A DNA stretch of 64,000 nucleotides, taken from positions 1 to 64,000 of the forward strand of contig NZ_QXIR01000021.1 of NCBI RefSeq assembly GCF_003581585.1. Direction: 5' to 3'. The position numbers and the translations under genes were made by a program. This stretch comes from Bacillus salacetis. GTDB lineage: Bacteria > Bacillota > Bacilli > Bacillales > Bacillaceae_B. This document shows, piece by piece, positions 61,118 to 64,000 of the stretch (position 1 is its first letter; the number at the start of each line of letters is the position of its first letter). The notes beneath the pieces are model-generated. The model was not told where the DNA came from, searched no databases, and saw only the letters and a list, made by a program, of their open reading frames with translations.

Positions 61118-62731
61118 ATGAAAAAGGTTGTCATTTATGCAAGGGTGTCAACAGCAGAACAGGCTGAAGAAGGGTATTCAATTGATGCACAAATCGATAC
61201 AGTGCAAAGAAAATGTGAGCTAGAAAATAGGCAAGTCATTAATAAGTATATTGATAGAGGGATTAGCGGGAAATCCATTGAGAAGCGGGATGCTCTGAAA
61301 AGATTACTGAAGGACGCCGAAAAAGAAGAATTTGAAGAGGTCTGGGTATGGAAAACGAACCGTCTTGCAAGGAATCATTTAGACCTGCTAAAGATTGTTG
61401 ACAAGCTTAGTAAATTTAATGTTGATTTCAAAAGTTGTTCCGAGGCATTTGATACTTCAACGCCTACAGGAAAATTGATGATGAATCTATTAGCTTCTGT
61501 TGGGGAATTTGAAAGGGAAACAATTGTTGAAAACGTTAAAATGGGAATGAAACAAAGGGCAAAGATGGGAAAATGGAATGGTGGAATAGTGTTAGGCTAC
61601 CGATCTATAAAGTTTGGACAAGATAAAGAGAAAACAAGACTTGAGATTATTGAGGAAGAGGCGGAAATTGTCCGTATGATATTTGAACTCTATGCAAGTG
61701 GAAGAGGCTTAAGAAGCTTGGTAAATCACATAAATCAGTTAGGGTATAAAACTAAGAAAGGAAACATGTTTGCGATTGCAACTATAAAAGAAATTCTACA
61801 AAACCCAATATATATTGGAAAGATCAGATACAACCGAATGCAGAACTGGAATGAAAAAAGAAGGAAAGGTAAAAATTCAAATCCAATAATAGTAGAGGGC
61901 GAACACGATCCAATCATAAATACAGACCTATGGAATAAAGTCCAAAAGATTTATAAGGAAAGGTCAAAAAAACCCATAAGGAATTTTAGCGGTTCCTACC
62001 CCTTAACAGGTCTTTTAAAATGTCCTGAATGTGGGTCATCTATGGTTGCGGGGGTAACAAAGAAAAAACGTAAAGATGGAACATACAATGTCCATAAATA
62101 TTATTATTGTGGGAATTGGCGGAATAAAGGCATTGCAGCCTGCCACTCTAATAGTATACGGAAGGATAATATCGAGGAAACTGTATTTAAAAAAATCAGT
62201 GAGGTTCTCTACGATAAGTCTATCCTGGAGGATTTGGTAATCAAAATAAATAAGAAAAGTAAGGAAATAATAAAGCCATTAGAAAATCAGCTTAATCATA
62301 TTGAAAGGGAGCTTAGAGCATTAGAAACCAAGAAATCCAAGGTGTTTGAGCTATATGAAGACGGAATAATTAGCAAACAAGACTTAGCGGAAAGATTAAA
62401 GGAAACCGCTCAAAAAATTGAAACTGAGCTTCTTAAAAAGGAAAGTATACAAAGGCAGCTTAACAAAACCACATCTGACCCAATTGATTATCACGTTATT
62501 GAATTATTAATGTCTAAATTTAATAATATTCTACATGAAGCTAGTGTGGAAAAAAAGAAGCTGGTATTAAATCTGATAGTTCAAAAGATAAAAGTAAATC
62601 CAGATCGAACCTTAAATTCTATAATTCTTAATTTTGATCATAAGACTAAGCGATATTTAGTAAATGAAGAGGATGAGTCAGCAATTGACTCATCCTCTTT
62701 TAATGTTTCTTTAGAAATAAACTTCAAATAA
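61118..62731 (+). CDS. large serine recombinase (Ccr-like)
   Basis: A 537-aa site-specific recombinase. The catalytic domain starts MKKVVIYARVSTAEQAEEGY with the nucleophile S11; RLARNHLDLLK and the GEFERETI helix follow. A recombinase domain with IKEILQNPIYIGKIRYNR, a zinc ribbon (CPECG and YYCGN...ACHS) and a C-terminal coiled coil complete the large-serine architecture. It probably excises and integrates the island at the rlmH site; assignment to CcrA, B or C is not attempted. ATG 61118 is about ten bases after GAGGAG; an ATG at 61100 is less likely. Confidence 0.92.
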   Translation: MKKVVIYARVSTAEQAEEGYSIDAQIDTVQRKCELENRQVINKYIDRGISGKSIEKRDALKRLLKDAEKEEFEEVWVWKTNRLARNHLDLLKIVDKLSKFNVDFKSCSEAFDTSTPTGKLMMNLLASVGEFERETIVENVKMGMKQRAKMGKWNGGIVLGYRSIKFGQDKEKTRLEIIEEEAEIVRMIFELYASGRGLRSLVNHINQLGYKTKKGNMFAIATIKEILQNPIYIGKIRYNRMQNWNEKRRKGKNSNPIIVEGEHDPIINTDLWNKVQKIYKERSKKPIRNFSGSYPLTGLLKCPECGSSMVAGVTKKKRKDGTYNVHKYYYCGNWRNKGIAACHSNSIRKDNIEETVFKKISEVLYDKSILEDLVIKINKKSKEIIKPLENQLNHIERELRALETKKSKVFELYEDGIISKQDLAERLKETAQKIETELLKKESIQRQLNKTTSDPIDYHVIELLMSKFNNILHEASVEKKKLVLNLIVQKIKVNPDRTLNSIILNFDHKTKRYLVNEEDESAIDSSSFNVSLEINFK

Positions 62732-62745
62732 AAGGAGCGTTTAAA

Positions 62746-63255
62746 ATGACAAATTACACTTTACAAAAAAATGAGCAGTTGGAGCTATTGAAAGAAGGTT
62801 TAGTAACGAAACAGCCTGCAAAAAGGGTAAATATTGTTAGTCTCAAGCTTATAAAGGAGAATAGTTTCCTTTACCCTGACAGAAATATAAAGTCACCAGA
62901 TGATGCGTATAAGCTTTTAAAGCAGTTTCTAATAGAGGCTGATCGTGAATATTTTCTTGTCGTATGCTTAGACACTAAAAATCAACCAACTGCAATAAAT
63001 GTGTGTCATGTAGGAAGTTTAAATGCCAGTATAGTCCATCCTAGGGAAGTCCTGAAGCCCGCTATATTATCAAATTCAGCATCTATTATCGTAGCTCATA
63101 ACCATCCCAGTAATGATCCAACACCAAGTCGTGAGGATATAGAAGTCACAAAAAGATTGGCTGAGGCAGGGAAAATAATTGGTATTGAGGTGCTAGATCA
63201 TCTTGTTGTATGTGCAGATAAGTTTATATCTTTAAAAGAAAAAGGATATTTATAA
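62746..63255 (+). CDS. RadC-family JAB-domain protein
   Basis: A 169-aa protein consisting of the RadC MPN/JAB domain, with the metal motif H118-N-H120-P-S and D131 in HNHPSNDPTPSRED intact. The N-terminal helix-hairpin-helix of full-length RadC is absent, as in many copies on mobile elements. The family's biochemical role is unsettled despite its name. AAAGGAG lies before ATG 62746; 14 bp after the recombinase, so likely the same operon. Confidence 0.9.
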   Translation: MTNYTLQKNEQLELLKEGLVTKQPAKRVNIVSLKLIKENSFLYPDRNIKSPDDAYKLLKQFLIEADREYFLVVCLDTKNQPTAINVCHVGSLNASIVHPREVLKPAILSNSASIIVAHNHPSNDPTPSREDIEVTKRLAEAGKIIGIEVLDHLVVCADKFISLKEKGYL

Positions 63256-63309
63256 TTGTGAGAAATAATTGCGAGGAGAGCTAGCAAAATTGATGTTATA
63301 AATTTTGTA

Positions 63310-63341
63310 AAAAGACATGCCTTTATCAAGCATGTCTTTTT
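63310..63341. terminator. bidirectional terminator after radC
   Basis: AAAAGACATGC pairs with GCATGTCTTTT, with T-runs for both convergent genes. Confidence 0.92.
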
Positions 63342-63371
63342 ACTTTTATTTGTGGTGGAGGGGTATACAGG

Positions 63372-63542
63372 TTATCCTTTAATTACTTTTATTGTTTTAT
63401 CTAATTTTAAGAAACCTATCCCAGAAAGCAAAGAGGCAGTTGCACCAATTAATGCAGCAATTCCTATATCACCAACCATCATTAATCCTAAAAAGATACC
63501 AAGAATCCCCACAATAATAAGAATAATAGCAATAACTTTCAA
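63372..63542 (-). CDS. small membrane protein
   Basis: A 56-aa hydrophobic protein on the minus strand, MKVIAIILIIVGILGIFLGL at the start and LKLDKTIKVIKG at the end, with two membrane helices separated by GDIG. The start is TTG 63542, with GGAGG seven bases upstream, a strong ribosome site that supports this strand over the overlapping plus-strand frame. Family not recognised. Confidence 0.75.
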   Translation of the reverse strand: MKVIAIILIIVGILGIFLGLMMVGDIGIAALIGATASLLSGIGFLKLDKTIKVIKG

Positions 63543-63732
63543 AATAAATCCTCCTTAAGTTTTTGAAATTTATAAATTATCTCTAAATTAAGTAAACTAA
63601 ATCGCTAGTAATATATCAATAGTTGAGAGGAAAAAAACTCCTTTTCTCAGGTAATATATACTAAAAGCAGTGTCGAAAAAGTAAATTTTATGGTAAATTA
63701 ATAATGTATTTAACCAAATTGGGGGAATCAAT

Positions 63733-64000
63733 ATGAAAAAATTAACTTTGGCTATATGTCTAATATTTACCCTAGCGGTACTGGGAGCATGTAGTGATAC
63801 TGAAAGCTCTTCTTCTAATGTTAGTAAAAAGTCAGAAGAAGTAAAAACTAAAGGTGAATTAAAGGCAGAGGATTATGAAAAGCTTTATAGCGATCCTAAA
63901 AAATATAAGGGATATGAGGTAGAGATAACTGGACAAGTGTTTACTGAACCAGAAAAAGATGAAGATGGTACATATATTCAGCTTTGGGCTGATCCTGAAA
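63733..64000 (+). CDS. lipoprotein with possible OB-fold domain (partial)
   Basis: The first 89 codons of a lipoprotein. The signal peptide MKKLTLAICLIFTLAVLGAC ends with the lipobox LGAC (cysteine 20), followed by a Ser-rich linker, then YSDPKKYKGYEVEITGQVFT, which resembles OB-fold lipoprotein families. GGGGGA precedes ATG 63733. It runs off the right edge. Confidence 0.85.
   Translation, partial: MKKLTLAICLIFTLAVLGACSDTESSSSNVSKKSEEVKTKGELKAEDYEKLYSDPKKYKGYEVEITGQVFTEPEKDEDGTYIQLWADPE

Larger units (their letters stand above)
49196..64000 (+). mobile_element. SCC-like genomic island (left part, at least 14.8 kb)
   Basis: Begins at the last base of rlmH and continues past the window. It is visibly more AT-rich than the core and holds defence genes followed by a mobility set: excisionase-like HTH, replication helicase of the D5/P4 type, large serine recombinase and RadC-family protein. 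The insertion site and helicase-recombinase pairing match SCC elements. The right boundary is unknown. Confidence 0.7.

Noticed and set aside
63352-63558. Plus-strand 68-codon ORF
   Set aside because: Antisense to the small membrane gene that has a strong ribosome site; Pro/Ile/Lys-rich product.
49196-64000. Second attachment repeat inside the window
   Set aside because: I looked for TATCATAAGTAA and close variants on both strands to the right edge and found none, so the island right end is not assigned.

Overview
This window is the replication-origin region of a Firmicutes chromosome, most likely a Bacillaceae species (Bacillus sensu lato). The evidence is the B. subtilis-type order gyrA-gyrB-remB-recF-yaaA-dnaN-dnaA / rpmH-rnpA-spoIIIJ-jag-mnmE-mnmG-rsmG-noc-soj-spo0J / yyaC-ychF-rpsF-ssb-rpsR / yybS-gdpP-rplI-dnaC-purA / walRKHIJ-htrC-rlmH, the sporulation genes spoIIIJ and yyaC, and perfect parS sites. 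It is shown in reverse orientation to the usual map: dnaA, dnaN, recF, gyrB and gyrA run leftward and rpmH onward runs rightward, so nearly every core gene is co-oriented with replication leaving oriC. A closer genus assignment cannot be made by eye. | Layout. 1-304: tandem promoters and leader of an rRNA operon that continues off the left edge. 305-11105: degenerate HD-GYP gene, gyrA, gyrB, remB, recF, yaaA, dnaN, dnaA. oriC is bipartite: a DnaA-box cluster upstream of dnaA (11246-11521) and an unwinding module with DnaA boxes, GC-rich step and DnaA-trio-like repeats between dnaA and dnaN (9580-9705). 12138-23146: ribosome, membrane insertion, tRNA modification and chromosome segregation genes. 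A ten-unit 52-bp tandem hairpin array and extra DnaA boxes lie between jag and mnmE. 23309-37241: membrane proteins, yyaC, mscS, ychF, a PadR cassette, rpsF-ssb-rpsR with an S6:S18 leader hairpin, yybS-gdpP-rplI, dnaC, purA. 37301-39245: potassium channel and tRNA genes Glu, Asp and Phe, plus a truncated tRNA-Phe copy. 39519-48344: M23 peptidase, the walRKHIJ cell-wall regulatory operon, htrC. 48345-48679: second DnaA-box cluster. | 49178 to the right edge: an AT-rich accessory island begins exactly at the 3' end of rlmH, the site used by staphylococcal SCC elements. It carries (i) a translationally coupled pair: a Ser/Thr kinase fused to a SAMHD1/YwfO-like HD dNTPase, plus a YwgA-like protein; (ii) a leftward restriction-modification pair, a 1430-aa nuclease-helicase-methylase and a 252-aa methylase subunit; (iii) an excisionase-like HTH protein; (iv) a 435-aa unknown protein; (v) a D5/P4-type replication helicase, a large serine recombinase and a RadC-family protein. 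This looks like an SCC-like mobile defence island in a Bacillus; its right end is outside the window. The kinase-HD fusion with its YwgA partner is the best candidate for an undescribed defence system. | A dispersed ~165-190-bp MITE-like element with imperfect terminal inverted repeats occurs at least five times between core genes.
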